Of a stretch of 64,000 bases of DNA, positions 31,685-40,780 are shown in pieces. Under the pieces are notes generated by a model. That model had not been told where the DNA came from, made no database searches, and worked only from the letters and a program-made list of their open reading frames with translations. The stretch spans positions 310,001 to 374,000 of the forward strand of contig NZ_FTPP01000003.1 in the NCBI RefSeq assembly GCF_900156345.1, given 5' to 3'. The stretch is from Pontibacter indicus. GTDB taxonomy: Bacteria; Bacteroidota; Bacteroidia; Cytophagales; Hymenobacteraceae. Both the position numbers and the translations under genes were made by a program. Each line of letters starts with the position of its first letter. Within the stretch, counting starts at the first letter, position 1.

Positions 31685-33514
31685 ATGTCCACGAGACTTT
31701 TTGGCGCCCTGTGTGCTGCCCTGTCGCTGTCGTTTACCCCGCTGCTTGCCCAGGAACAGCAGGTTAGCTACCACCTTTCCTTCCCGAACGCCGTGCACCA
31801 CGAGGCACAAATCAGCGTCTCGTTTACAGGTATAAAGAGCGACACGCTGCAGGTGCTCATGCCCCGCAGCTCACCGGGCCGCTATGCGCTGCACGAGTTT
31901 GCCAAAAACGTGTACAGCGTAAAAGCCACCGACAAGAGTGGCAAGCCCCTGCAGATCAGCCGTGCGACCCCACATCAATGGGATGTGAGCGGGCATCAGG
32001 GAGAAGTGACCGTTAGCTATACCTTGTTTGGCGCCCACGCCGATGGCACGTATACCGGCATCGACGAGACCCACGCACACCTGAATATGCCGGCCACCCT
32101 CATGTATGCCCGTGGCTTTGAGCAAGCACCGGCCCGCGTCACGTTTCGCATACCTAAGACCAGCAACTGGAAAGTAGCCACGCAGCTGCAGCCACTAAAC
32201 GACTCCACTTTCGCCGCGCCCAACTTCCAGTACCTGATGGACAGTCCCACCGAGCTGAGCGACTTCGAGTTTGCAGAGTGGACAGTGCAGGACCGCGGCA
32301 AGGCCAAGACTATACAGATCGCCATGCACCACCACGGCACCAAAGCGCAGTTTGACGAGTACGTGGCGAAAAGCAAGCAAATCGTGGCCGAGCAGCAGGC
32401 CGTTTTCGGAGAATTGCCCGACTTTGACTTCGGTCGCTATACCTTCATAGCCTGCTATGGTCCACAGGCCATCGGCGACGGCATGGAGCACCGCAACTCC
32501 ACCATCGTGTCGAGCTCCCGCCCGCTCGGCGCCTCCACTCCGGCCCTGCTCGGCACCGTATCGCATGAGTTTTTCCATGCCTGGAACGTGGAGCGCCTAC
32601 GCCCGAAAACCCTCGAGCCTTTCGATTTTCAGCGCGCCAACATGACGGAGGCCCTGTGGCTGGCCGAAGGCTTTACCTCTTACTATGGTGCTATGACCCT
32701 GTACCGCCTCGGTATAAGCGATGTCACAAGCGTTGCCCGCGACCTGAACTACGTGCTGCTCTCACCGGGCAGGCATTACCATAGCCTGGTGGAGATGAGC
32801 ATGCAGGCGCCCTTTGTGGATGCAGCCCGCTCCGTAGACCCGAATAACCGCGGCAACACCTTTATCTCCTACTATACCTATGGCAGCATGCTCGGCCTTG
32901 GATTAGACCTGACGCTCCGCCGTGATTTCAACACCACGCTGGATGCCTACATGCAGGCACTGTGGCAAGCTTATGGCAAAGCCGAAAAGCCCTATACCAT
33001 GGCCGACCTGGAACGCACCTTGGCTGAAGTGACCAAAGATACTGCCTGGGCAGCCGACTTCTTCAGACGACAGGTATTCGGCAGCGAACTGCCCGACTAC
33101 GCAGCCCTACTAGCCGAAGCCGGTCTGCAACTGCGCAAAGCCGAACCAGGTAAAGCAAGTCTGGGTCCTGCCCAATTTGAGTTCAGTAAGCAGGGCGCCA
33201 AACTCGCGAGCGGCACCTACATCACCTCACCGCTCTACAAGTCCGGCCTGAACCGGGGCGACATCCTGCTGACGCTCAATGGCAAAAAAGTAACCAGCGA
33301 GAAAGAGCTGGAAAAGATTCTGAGCAAACTAAAGCCAACGCACAGCGTGCCGATCACTTACCGAAGCAGCGAACAATCCCCAGTCATCAGCACCCAGATT
33401 GTGCTGGAAGAGATGCCGGAGCTGATGATCGAACGCTTTGAAAGCGCAGGCAAGGAGCTTACACCCGCTGCGAAAGCCTTCCGGGATGCGTGGCTGGGGT
33501 CTAAGGCAAAGTAG
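31685..33514 (+). CDS. M61 family aminopeptidase with C-terminal PDZ domain
   Basis: The 609-aa protein has a signal peptide (LFGALCAALSLSFTPLLAQ), an N-terminal beta domain to about residue 240, and the gluzincin core VSHEFFHAWNVERLRP (His294, Glu295, His298) with the third ligand in WLAEGFTSYYG (Glu328). A PDZ domain near 505-575 includes SPLYKSGLNRGDILLTLNGKKV. M61 enzymes are glycyl/acidic aminopeptidases, here periplasmic or exported. A small membrane protein follows after 2 bases. Confidence 0.93.
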   Translation: MSTRLFGALCAALSLSFTPLLAQEQQVSYHLSFPNAVHHEAQISVSFTGIKSDTLQVLMPRSSPGRYALHEFAKNVYSVKATDKSGKPLQISRATPHQWDVSGHQGEVTVSYTLFGAHADGTYTGIDETHAHLNMPATLMYARGFEQAPARVTFRIPKTSNWKVATQLQPLNDSTFAAPNFQYLMDSPTELSDFEFAEWTVQDRGKAKTIQIAMHHHGTKAQFDEYVAKSKQIVAEQQAVFGELPDFDFGRYTFIACYGPQAIGDGMEHRNSTIVSSSRPLGASTPALLGTVSHEFFHAWNVERLRPKTLEPFDFQRANMTEALWLAEGFTSYYGAMTLYRLGISDVTSVARDLNYVLLSPGRHYHSLVEMSMQAPFVDAARSVDPNNRGNTFISYYTYGSMLGLGLDLTLRRDFNTTLDAYMQALWQAYGKAEKPYTMADLERTLAEVTKDTAWAADFFRRQVFGSELPDYAALLAEAGLQLRKAEPGKASLGPAQFEFSKQGAKLASGTYITSPLYKSGLNRGDILLTLNGKKVTSEKELEKILSKLKPTHSVPITYRSSEQSPVISTQIVLEEMPELMIERFESAGKELTPAAKAFRDAWLGSKAK

Positions 33515-33516
33515 GC

Positions 33517-34020
33517 ATGCATCGTATCAACCCTAGGGTCATCCTGCTTCACAGTCTGGTTGTCCTGTTGGCTTCCTACGCTTTTGTCGCGCTGGGCTAT
33601 ATTTATGATGTGCCGCTGGCAGAGCTATACCTGGAGACAGACGACCTGGACAAATTTGAGCGAAGCGCCAACATGTACCAGGTAAACGCCGACCGGATAG
33701 GTAAATTCACGCTGGTCCAAAAATATGCGCCTTTTGCCGGAGCCCTGTTCGGGGTAGCCCTTTCGTTCATCGTGCTGCGCAAGAAGGAGTTTGGCCTGCA
33801 ACATATCTTGATCGCGTTGGTAATTGCGGTACTGCTGGCGCTTGGAGGTATTTTAGACGCCTCCTTCCTCAAAAACATCCTTTTTGCTCCTGGCAGATTT
33901 GTTTCGGCATCGGTGATGACGGTCTATACCCTGAACTACTTGCTTTTACTGGGTCTCAGCTTCTGGCTGGCTTTTTTAGGCAAGCGCATCCTCCAAACAG
34001 GAAGCAGAAACAAGGTATAG
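33517..34020 (+). CDS. Four-helix membrane protein of unknown function
   Basis: I do not recognise a family. The 167-aa protein has four hydrophobic segments (about 8-27, 70-87, 96-115 and 128-150) with charged loops such as LYLETDDLDKFERSAN. It starts 2 bases after the M61 peptidase and is surely cotranscribed. Its last codons are AAC AAG GTA TAG, containing the AGGTATA motif. Confidence 0.75.
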   Translation: MHRINPRVILLHSLVVLLASYAFVALGYIYDVPLAELYLETDDLDKFERSANMYQVNADRIGKFTLVQKYAPFAGALFGVALSFIVLRKKEFGLQHILIALVIAVLLALGGILDASFLKNILFAPGRFVSASVMTVYTLNYLLLLGLSFWLAFLGKRILQTGSRNKV

Positions 34021-34126
34021 CCGCCGACAACAAAAGGTATGCGGAGCCGTTTGGAAAAAGACACTCGCTTGTTTCTGAAGCGATTGCGCTGTAACTTAGT
34101 ACCTCATTCAACAGAGAATTTTTCAC

Positions 34127-34780
34127 GTGAAAATATTTTTAAGCACCTTCCTGACCTGTAGCCTGCTTTTTGCGGGTAACGCCATGGCACAGTCAGGCCA
34201 GAAAGCCAGTCTGGAAACGGCACCAACTCCTGCCCTGCAAGAGCGTCCGGCACCAGTGGCTGAGGCGGAAAGACCCACGAAATTTGAGATGCCGGCAAAG
34301 CGCCTGAGCTACAGCCTTTCGGCCGGAGCCAGTTTTGGCAGCGGTTTTGGCGCCACCTACCTCGAGCCCACCGTGCGCTACCAGCTCAATCCGCGCCTGC
34401 GTGTGTTCAGCAGCCTGACCTATCTATCAGTGATGCAGGGTCACTTTAGTGTGCCTACTACGGAAGGTGGTACTGCGCTGATGCGGACAAGCCCCAGCAA
34501 CCATTACATCGCCCACGTGGGTGCCGACTACCTGGTGAACGAGCGCCTGATTTTGAGCGGCAGCGTGTGGAAAGACTTCTCCAACATTCCGGCCCAGAAC
34601 CCGGCTTATAGGAACTTCATGAACCCAGGCCGTCAGGGTATGGACTTCCGGGCGACCTATAAAATCACGGAGCACTTCTCGGTGACGGGCGGCATGCGCT
34701 ATTCTAACGGTGCGTCTCCTTTCTATGGCCCATTCCACCACCCGGTGTCTGTGGGCAGAGGCGGTGGGTTCTGGTACTAG
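34127..34780 (+). CDS. Secreted or outer-membrane protein, unknown
   Basis: The 217-aa protein starts at GTG (34127) with a signal peptide (LSTFLTCSLLFAGNAMAQ). After a Pro/Ala-rich linker (about 25-60) it alternates short amphipathic strands: LSYSLSAGASFGSGFG, YLEPTVRYQLNPRLRVFSSLTYLS, LILSGSVWKDF, MDFRATYKITEHFSVTGGMRYS. This suggests a small outer-membrane beta barrel. The C-terminus ends in FWY, which fits. The palindrome TTTCACGTGAAA overlaps the start codon. A terminator follows. Confidence 0.65.
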   Translation: MKIFLSTFLTCSLLFAGNAMAQSGQKASLETAPTPALQERPAPVAEAERPTKFEMPAKRLSYSLSAGASFGSGFGATYLEPTVRYQLNPRLRVFSSLTYLSVMQGHFSVPTTEGGTALMRTSPSNHYIAHVGADYLVNERLILSGSVWKDFSNIPAQNPAYRNFMNPGRQGMDFRATYKITEHFSVTGGMRYSNGASPFYGPFHHPVSVGRGGGFWY

Positions 34781-34803
34781 CTCCGAACAACATCTAAGAC
34801 TCA

Positions 34804-34838
34804 GAGCGCCTTTTCTCAACAGAAGAGGCGCTTTTTTA
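34804..34838 (+). terminator. Terminator after the beta-barrel gene
   Basis: AGCGCCTTTTCT pairs with AGAAGAGGCGCT with one mismatch and is followed by a T tract; it lies 24 bases after the stop at 34780. Confidence 0.85.
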
Positions 34839-34933
34839 TACCCGAAACCGTAATTTTCTCAATATTCCGCACAAGGTTCAACTTTAAAACGCGTTAGGCT
34901 GTTTATAATGGCTGGAACAACCCGAATCAGATT

Positions 34934-35950
34934 TTGACGCAGAAGAACGACACAGTGAGACATCTGAAAAACGACAAGCTGCCCGTAGTGAAGCCGGACT
35001 TCCGCGGCAACAAGACCATAAACGGACAGTTTGTGAACGGCGAGGAGCTTTTTATACCAAAGCTGAGTACCGTGCTTCGCTGGAAAACCTCCCGCAACCC
35101 GCAGCGCGAAGAAAAAAAAGCCGATACCTACGTGCCACCCGTTGTCTACGGCACCGACTTTATCTCCTCCAACGAAGACATGGTGGTCTGGCTCGGGCAT
35201 GCGACCTTCCTGATCCGGGTGAATGGGCTTACCATGATCACCGATCCGGTGTTCTACGACCTGCCGATGATCAAACGCCGCATCGGGCTGCCCTGCGCGC
35301 CGGAGCAACTCACAGGTATAGACCTGGTGCTGCTCTCGCACGGCCACCGTGACCACCTAGACGAACGCTCTATTAAAACGCTCTACAGACAGAATCCGGA
35401 CCTGAAAGCCCTGGCGCCGCTGCATGCCGGGAATTTGTTGCGCAGCGCCGAGCCGCAGCTGCCCTACCAAGAAGCAGGCTGGTACCAGAAGTTCGACCTC
35501 ACACCGGAAGGTATAGAGATTTACTTTCTGCCGGCCTCACACTGGCACCGCCGCGGCATGTTCGACATGAACAAAGTGCTCTGGGGAAGTTTCCTGATCA
35601 AGACGCCCACTATGCAACTCTACTTTGCGGGAGACACCGGCTTTAATGGCCATTTTGAAGAAATAGAAGATCTGTTCGGCCCGATGGATGTGTGCATTAT
35701 GCCAGTGGGGGCCTACCGGCCGAGTTTCCTGATGCAGAAGAGCCACTTGAATCCGCACGAGGCGGTACGGGCCTACAATGTGCTGCGGGGCGGTACCTTT
35801 ATCCCGATGCACTACGGCACCTTCGACCTGTCGGATGAACCGGCCGGCGAGCCGGTAAGGCTGCTTGAGCAGATCGCGGCTTCGGGCATGATGCAGGGCC
35901 TGCGTATACCTGCCATTGGCGAGCCGGTGCTGCTGCGCGAGCTGGTATAG
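34934..35950 (+). CDS. MBL-fold metal-dependent hydrolase (NAPE-PLD/UlaG-like)
   Basis: The 338-aa protein has VVWLGHATFLIRVNGLTMITDPVF (about 85-107), the metal motif SHGHRDH (His136, His138, Asp140, His141), LYFAGDTGF and PMHYGTFDLSDEP near the end, as in N-acyl-phosphatidylethanolamine phospholipase D-like enzymes. The start is uncertain: TTG at 34934 or GTG at 34955 is in frame and no ATG is well placed. A phospholipid-directed role is possible but not shown. The gene ends in GGTATAG. Confidence 0.85.
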   Translation: MTQKNDTVRHLKNDKLPVVKPDFRGNKTINGQFVNGEELFIPKLSTVLRWKTSRNPQREEKKADTYVPPVVYGTDFISSNEDMVVWLGHATFLIRVNGLTMITDPVFYDLPMIKRRIGLPCAPEQLTGIDLVLLSHGHRDHLDERSIKTLYRQNPDLKALAPLHAGNLLRSAEPQLPYQEAGWYQKFDLTPEGIEIYFLPASHWHRRGMFDMNKVLWGSFLIKTPTMQLYFAGDTGFNGHFEEIEDLFGPMDVCIMPVGAYRPSFLMQKSHLNPHEAVRAYNVLRGGTFIPMHYGTFDLSDEPAGEPVRLLEQIAASGMMQGLRIPAIGEPVLLRELV

Positions 35951-35972
35951 CCCGAAAACCGGTAGGCTGTGC

Positions 35973-35980
35973 TATATTTG
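35973..35980 (+). promoter_or_regulatory. Possible -7 element of the SSS symporter gene
   Basis: TATATTTG fits TAnnTTTG and ends 20 bases before the ATG at 36001. No clear -33 TTG is visible, so confidence is modest. Confidence 0.35.
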
Positions 35981-36000
35981 CAGCGTTTTCCGCATTGCAC

Positions 36001-37473
36001 ATGTCCCCAACGCTCATCATCAGCCTTCTCATCGGCTATTTCGGCATCCTGGTCCTGATCTCCTACATCACCGGTAAGAAGACAGACTCCTATACTTTTT
36101 TCCTCGCCAACCGGAAGTCGCCCTGGTATGTGGTGGCCTTCGGCATGATCGGTGCTACCTTGTCGGGCGTGACCTTTGTATCGGTGCCGGGCATGGTGCG
36201 TGCTGCACAATTCTCGTACCTGCAGGTGGTGCTGGGCTACCTTGCGGGCTATTTTGTGGTTGCCAACGTGCTAATGCCGCTCTATTACCGCCTCAATCTG
36301 GTCTCCATCTATACCTACCTGGAGCAGCGCCTGGGCTTCTGGTCCTATAAAACTGGGGCTGCCTTTTTCCTGCTGTCGCGCACGCTGAGCACGGCCATAC
36401 GCCTTTTTCTGGTGGCAAGTGTACTGCAGTTGGCCGTCTTCGATGAAATAGGCATTCCCTTTGCCGTGACAGTGGCCGTCACGATCCTGCTGATCTGGGT
36501 CTATACCTTCCGGAGCGGTATGAAAACCATCATCTGGACCGACACTTTCCAGACGGCAGCCATGCTGACGGCCATAGGGATAAGCATCTGGGTGGTGGCC
36601 GATGAACTCAACCTCGGTTTTCAGGGCATGGTCAACACAATAGCCGCCAGCGATTATTCGCAGATCTTCAACTGGGATTTCAAAGACAACGGCTATTTCC
36701 TCAAGCAGTTTTTCTCGGGCGCCTTTATCACCATTGCCATGACCGGCCTGGACCAAGACATGATGCAAAAGAACCTGAGCTGCAAGAACATTGACGAAGC
36801 GAAAAAAAACATGTACTGGTTCAGCCTGATCCTGACAATGATTTTTGTCCTGTTGCTGGTGCTGGGGGCTTTGCTATACCTGTACGCCGGCTCTAAAGGC
36901 ATCACGCTACCGGAACGCGGCGATGACGTGTTCCCCTACCTGGCCCTGAACCACTTCCCCCCTGTAATAGGTATAGCGTTCATCCTGGGCATCATTGCCA
37001 TTGCCTACGCTTCTGCCGACTCTGCGTTGACTTCCCTGACAACCTCCTTTTGCGTGGACTTCCTCAATTTCAAAGACAAAAGCGAGCATGAGCGGGTACG
37101 GCTGCGCTACTTTGTGCACATCGGATTCTCCTTACTGCTCGGCCTGGTCATCATTGCCGTCAACGCCATCAACAGCCATAGCCTGATCGCGACGGTGCTA
37201 CAAGTGGCCGGCTATACCTACGGTCCGCTGCTGGGCCTCTACAGCTTTGGCCTCTTTACCCGCCGCCAACTTCGCGACCGCTTTGTCCCGGCTATCTGTA
37301 TAGCAGCCCCAGTTCTCACCTACATCATCAGCGCCAACTCCGCCGCCTGGTTCAACGGCTACCAGTTTGGCTTCGAGGTACTGATTTTAAATGGATTGTT
37401 GACTTTTTTGGGGTTGTGGACGGTGTCGAAGACTGGATCAACTGAAACTGGGGCTAATCAATCCTTGCCCTAA
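36001..37473 (+). CDS. Sodium:solute symporter (SSS family)
   Basis: The 490-aa protein has about 13 membrane helices, with family marks in SYTFFLANRKSPWYVVAFGMIGATLSGVTFVSVPGM, RTLSTAIRLFLVASVLQLA, FSGAFITIAMTGLDQDMMQKNLSC and IAIAYASADSALTSLTTSFCVDF. The start at 36001 is preferred over a TTG 6 bases earlier. The solute is unknown; sugars, amino acids or acids are all possible. It is unlike the second SSS gene at 42831 and lacks its charged insert. Confidence 0.9.
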   Translation: MSPTLIISLLIGYFGILVLISYITGKKTDSYTFFLANRKSPWYVVAFGMIGATLSGVTFVSVPGMVRAAQFSYLQVVLGYLAGYFVVANVLMPLYYRLNLVSIYTYLEQRLGFWSYKTGAAFFLLSRTLSTAIRLFLVASVLQLAVFDEIGIPFAVTVAVTILLIWVYTFRSGMKTIIWTDTFQTAAMLTAIGISIWVVADELNLGFQGMVNTIAASDYSQIFNWDFKDNGYFLKQFFSGAFITIAMTGLDQDMMQKNLSCKNIDEAKKNMYWFSLILTMIFVLLLVLGALLYLYAGSKGITLPERGDDVFPYLALNHFPPVIGIAFILGIIAIAYASADSALTSLTTSFCVDFLNFKDKSEHERVRLRYFVHIGFSLLLGLVIIAVNAINSHSLIATVLQVAGYTYGPLLGLYSFGLFTRRQLRDRFVPAICIAAPVLTYIISANSAAWFNGYQFGFEVLILNGLLTFLGLWTVSKTGSTETGANQSLP

Positions 37474-37490
37474 AAGTTTTGTGCACGATT

Positions 37491-37871
37491 AACATCCCCC
37501 TGCCCCCTTCGAAGAGGGACTTTTCCACTACTGCAAGCCTCCAAGGCATATCTTCGTAGTCACTTTTAGCTATACGGAGTCATACTGCCCCTCCCTGTCC
37601 TTTAATGAGGGCCCCTACCCCAAAAGGGGAGTTTGTGATTGCCGGTTGACAGGTATCAGCATTGTAGAAAATGAGCTCTTTGCACTTCACACAAACCGCT
37701 GGCACGCATTGTAAGACTAACTTGCCCCGGAAGCAATGAAATAAATAGCTTGGGCTAGGTGCACTTTACGACGCTCCACTGTTTGAGCGTTCAGCGAGTT
37801 TTGAGCGTCTTGATTTTTTTGCTTACTTTTTTCATCAAGGAAAAAAGTGAGTGCCCGCCGCACAGGCGAAG
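37491..37871. repeat. Composite dispersed repeat, copy B
   Basis: Head CATCCCCCTGCCCCCTTCGA and tail (AAGACTAACTTGCC, CTCCACTGTTTGAGCG, AGTGAGTGCCCGCCGCACAG) match the copy at 28071, with about 100 extra bases between them (including a CCCCTACCCC/GGGGAG hairpin at about 37611). An antisense frame over the tail reads FFLDEKSKQKNQDAQNSL; similar short frames recur in Bacteroidota intergenic repeats and I do not call it a gene. This repeat fills most of the 660-base gap. Confidence 0.8.
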
Positions 37872-38041
37872 CTATAGAACGAGACAAGTGGCTATACCTT
37901 AAAGCTGCCGCTACGCCTTTACAAACTGGCGTCATAGACAACCACAAGTTATACTGACGCTAAACTTGAGGTGTATACAAGTCAAATAAATGGATAAACA
38001 CCCACTGTCATGATTCTGACACTAATCTCCTATACTTTGCT

Positions 38042-38049
38042 TACCTTTG
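38042..38049 (+). promoter_or_regulatory. Possible -7 element of the ABC exporter gene
   Basis: TACCTTTG fits TAnnTTTG, 86 bases before the ATG at 38136. No good -33 TTG is seen. Confidence 0.3.
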
Positions 38050-38135
38050 AAAGATTTTCCGGGGCGGTGGCATTATTAGCGCTTTTTGGCTGTTATATGC
38101 CAGCACACCCCTATTATTAAGTATAGATTTCATTA

Positions 38136-39956
38136 ATGGCAAGACGCGGAAACGGGCTAAACGACAACTCGCCGGAAAAAGAGGGCAGAAAGAAGATCAG
38201 CAAAGAAAGCTTTCGACGAGGAATCAGGATCTTTAGCTACGTACTACCCTATAAATTTAAGTTCCTGATCGGTCTGGGCTTCCTGGTGCTCTCCAGCCTG
38301 ACCTTCATGATCTTCCCGCTGCTGACTGGCAAGCTGGTCGACTCTTCTACCGGCAATGCTGACTGGTTCCTCGAAGACATTGACATGATCGCGCTCGGCC
38401 TCTTTGCCGTGATTCTGGCGCAGGGTATTTTCTCTTTCTTTCGGGTATACTTCTTCGCGCAGGTGAGCGAAAACGCCGTAGCCGACATCCGTCGCGACCT
38501 CTACAGCAAGTTTATGATGCTGCCGATCCCGTTCTACGAAAAGAGACGTGTGGGCGAGATTACCAGCCGCATCACCACGGACGTGGCTCAGGTACAAGAC
38601 GCCATGTCGATTACCCTTGCCGAACTTTTCCGCCAGATCACAACCCTGCTGGTAGGTATTGGTATCATCCTCTGGACCTCCATTAAGCTCTCGATGTTTA
38701 TGCTGGCCACCTTCCCGGTGCTGGTAGCACTCACGCTTGTGTTCGGCCGCAAGATCAAGAGCCTTTCAAAGAAAACACAGGACGAACTGGCCAACACCAA
38801 CGTCATCGTAGAAGAAACACTGCAAGCGATCAATACAGTAAAGGCCTATACGAACGAAAACTTTGAGATCGGCCGCTACCAGAACTCACTTAGCAAGGCT
38901 GTGAAAGCGGCGCTTTCGGCAGCCAATTACCGTGGTGCCTTTATCTCTTTTGTGATTGTGGGCCTGTTTGGCGGCATCATCCTCGTGATCTGGTACGGCG
39001 CCACGCTGGTGCAGAACGGCGACCTGACCATTGGCGAATTGATTTCCTTCATCATCTATACCGTGTTCATCGGCGCCTCCGTGGGTGGACTGGGTGAGCT
39101 TTACGGCAAGATACAGTCAGCGCTGGGTGCAACTGAGCGTATACAAGAAATATTGGCTGAACCGGAAGAGGCAACTGACAAAAACCTGCGACCGCTGAGT
39201 GAGATCCGGCGCGTGCGCGGTGACATTCGTTACAACCAAGTAGCCTTCTCCTACCCTACCCGCCCGGACATTCAGGTGTTGCGCGACATCAATTTCAGCA
39301 TCCAATCAGGTGAAAAAATTGCACTGGTAGGCCCAAGCGGCGCCGGTAAATCAACCATTGTGCAGCTCTTGCTTCGCCTTTACGATGTGAGCCACGGCAG
39401 CATTACCGTCGACGGCCAGGACATTCGCCAGATGAGCCTGACGGAGCTCCGCGCCAACGTGGGTATTGTGCCGCAGGAAGTACTCCTGTTCGGTGGCTCC
39501 ATTCGTGAAAACATTGCTTACGGCCGTCCGGAAGCCACAGAAGAAGAGATTATCATGGCAGCTCGCAAAGCCAACGCCTACGACTTTATCTCTTCCTTCC
39601 CGGAAGGACTGGACACACTGGTGGGTGAGCGCGGCATCAAACTCTCCGGCGGTCAACGCCAGCGCGTTGCCATCGCCCGCGCCATCCTGAAGAACCCAGC
39701 TATCCTCGTACTCGACGAAGCCACCAGCTCGCTCGACTCTGAGTCGGAGCACCTGGTGCAGCAGGCCATGGACGAGCTGATGCAGGGTCGTACGACCATC
39801 ATCATTGCCCACCGACTCGCGACGATCCGTAAAGTGGATAAGATCCTGGTGATCGATGGTGGTGAGATCGTCGAGGAAGGTTCGCATGAAGTACTGTCGA
39901 TCAACGACAATGGTATTTATGCCAATCTGCTGAAACTGCAGTTTGAAATGAGTTAA
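38136..39956 (+). CDS. ABC exporter, fused permease and ATPase (MsbA-like)
   Basis: The 606-aa half-transporter has six membrane helices (about 35-310) and one ATPase domain: Walker A GPSGAGKST near 399, Q-loop IVPQEVLLFGGSIRENIAYG, signature LSGGQRQRVAIARA near 502, Walker B ILVLDEATSSLD near 522 and the switch IIAHRLATIRKVDKI. It would work as a homodimer exporting lipids or drugs. No partner gene is adjacent. Confidence 0.95.
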   Translation: MARRGNGLNDNSPEKEGRKKISKESFRRGIRIFSYVLPYKFKFLIGLGFLVLSSLTFMIFPLLTGKLVDSSTGNADWFLEDIDMIALGLFAVILAQGIFSFFRVYFFAQVSENAVADIRRDLYSKFMMLPIPFYEKRRVGEITSRITTDVAQVQDAMSITLAELFRQITTLLVGIGIILWTSIKLSMFMLATFPVLVALTLVFGRKIKSLSKKTQDELANTNVIVEETLQAINTVKAYTNENFEIGRYQNSLSKAVKAALSAANYRGAFISFVIVGLFGGIILVIWYGATLVQNGDLTIGELISFIIYTVFIGASVGGLGELYGKIQSALGATERIQEILAEPEEATDKNLRPLSEIRRVRGDIRYNQVAFSYPTRPDIQVLRDINFSIQSGEKIALVGPSGAGKSTIVQLLLRLYDVSHGSITVDGQDIRQMSLTELRANVGIVPQEVLLFGGSIRENIAYGRPEATEEEIIMAARKANAYDFISSFPEGLDTLVGERGIKLSGGQRQRVAIARAILKNPAILVLDEATSSLDSESEHLVQQAMDELMQGRTTIIIAHRLATIRKVDKILVIDGGEIVEEGSHEVLSINDNGIYANLLKLQFEMS

Positions 39957-39980
39957 GAGGTAATTTCTTAAGGTATAGGG

Positions 39981-40016
39981 GGCCCTGTTAGTGTAAATCT
40001 GACAGGGCTCTTTTTA
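39981..40016 (+). terminator. Terminator after the ABC exporter gene
   Basis: GCCCTGTTAG pairs with CTGACAGGGC, followed by TCTTTTT, about 25 bases beyond the stop. Confidence 0.85.
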
Positions 40017-40152
40017 TTGAAGCTCCCCATATGCAGAAGTTATGGTCTGTGCACGCTTTTTAATCTTCCGGACACTGATTCAAATATCCTAATAAATGAT
40101 TATTTTGCGGTAAAATTGGCTTTACCTGCTCCTGACGCTCCTATACCTTTTT

Positions 40153-40677
40153 ATGCACCCAACCAGCGCTTTCACCCGGGCCATTCTTTTTTGCTTGCTG
40201 CTTGTATTCGGCTTTTCAGCCTCTGCTCAGAACTACCGCGACTCTTTCAGGGCGCGCAATGCGTTCTACGCGGAGCTGGGCGGCAACGGCGATTTGCTAT
40301 CGGCTAACTACGACCGGATCGTGTACCAGAAGTCTTTGCTGAAGGCCGCTTTCAGGATAGGTATAGCCAGCAACCAGTTCTTTTCTGCTGAGGAGCCGGG
40401 CTTTTACCCGGTTGTACCAGTGGAAGCACTGGGCATGATCGGGCGGTTTCAGAAGCACTTCGAGTTTGGCCTGGGCTATACCCGCCGCTTCACCAACGAA
40501 CCGGACCTGCTGCGCAACCTGTATTTCAGCCGTATCGGATTCCGGTACCAAAACCCGACAGGCGGTCTGGTGGTGCGCGTCGGCTTTACCCCTTTTCTAT
40601 CTACCGAGAGTAACACCAAGTCACCGGGTCCCGCTTTTATTCCCCGATTCGGGTTTAGTATAGGACGAAGTTTTTAA
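40153..40677 (+). CDS. Small outer-membrane beta-barrel-like protein
   Basis: The 174-aa protein has a signal peptide ending FGFSASAQ, then NAFYAELGGNGDLLSANYDRIV, LLKAAFRIGIAS, HFEFGLGYTRRF, FSRIGFRYQNPTGGLVVRVGFTPFLS and FIPRFGFSIGRSF. These are amphipathic strands ending in Phe, as in eight-stranded barrels of Bacteroidota. I do not recognise a named family. It is monocistronic, 100 bases before the DUF2911 gene. Confidence 0.7.
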   Translation: MHPTSAFTRAILFCLLLVFGFSASAQNYRDSFRARNAFYAELGGNGDLLSANYDRIVYQKSLLKAAFRIGIASNQFFSAEEPGFYPVVPVEALGMIGRFQKHFEFGLGYTRRFTNEPDLLRNLYFSRIGFRYQNPTGGLVVRVGFTPFLSTESNTKSPGPAFIPRFGFSIGRSF

Positions 40678-40780
40678 TCCATCCCAAAAACTTATTCCAA
40701 AAGAAACGGTTAAGGGGTATTATCAGCATTTTTGAGTATTTTCGGGTCGCAAACCATCCTTAACTTTAAAAGATAGAGCA

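Noticed and set aside
37717..37947. Minus-strand frame with FFLDEKSKQKNQ, resembling database proteins
   Set aside because: It overlies the composite repeat, has no start context, and this class of frame follows the repeat rather than any gene. Treated as part of the repeat.
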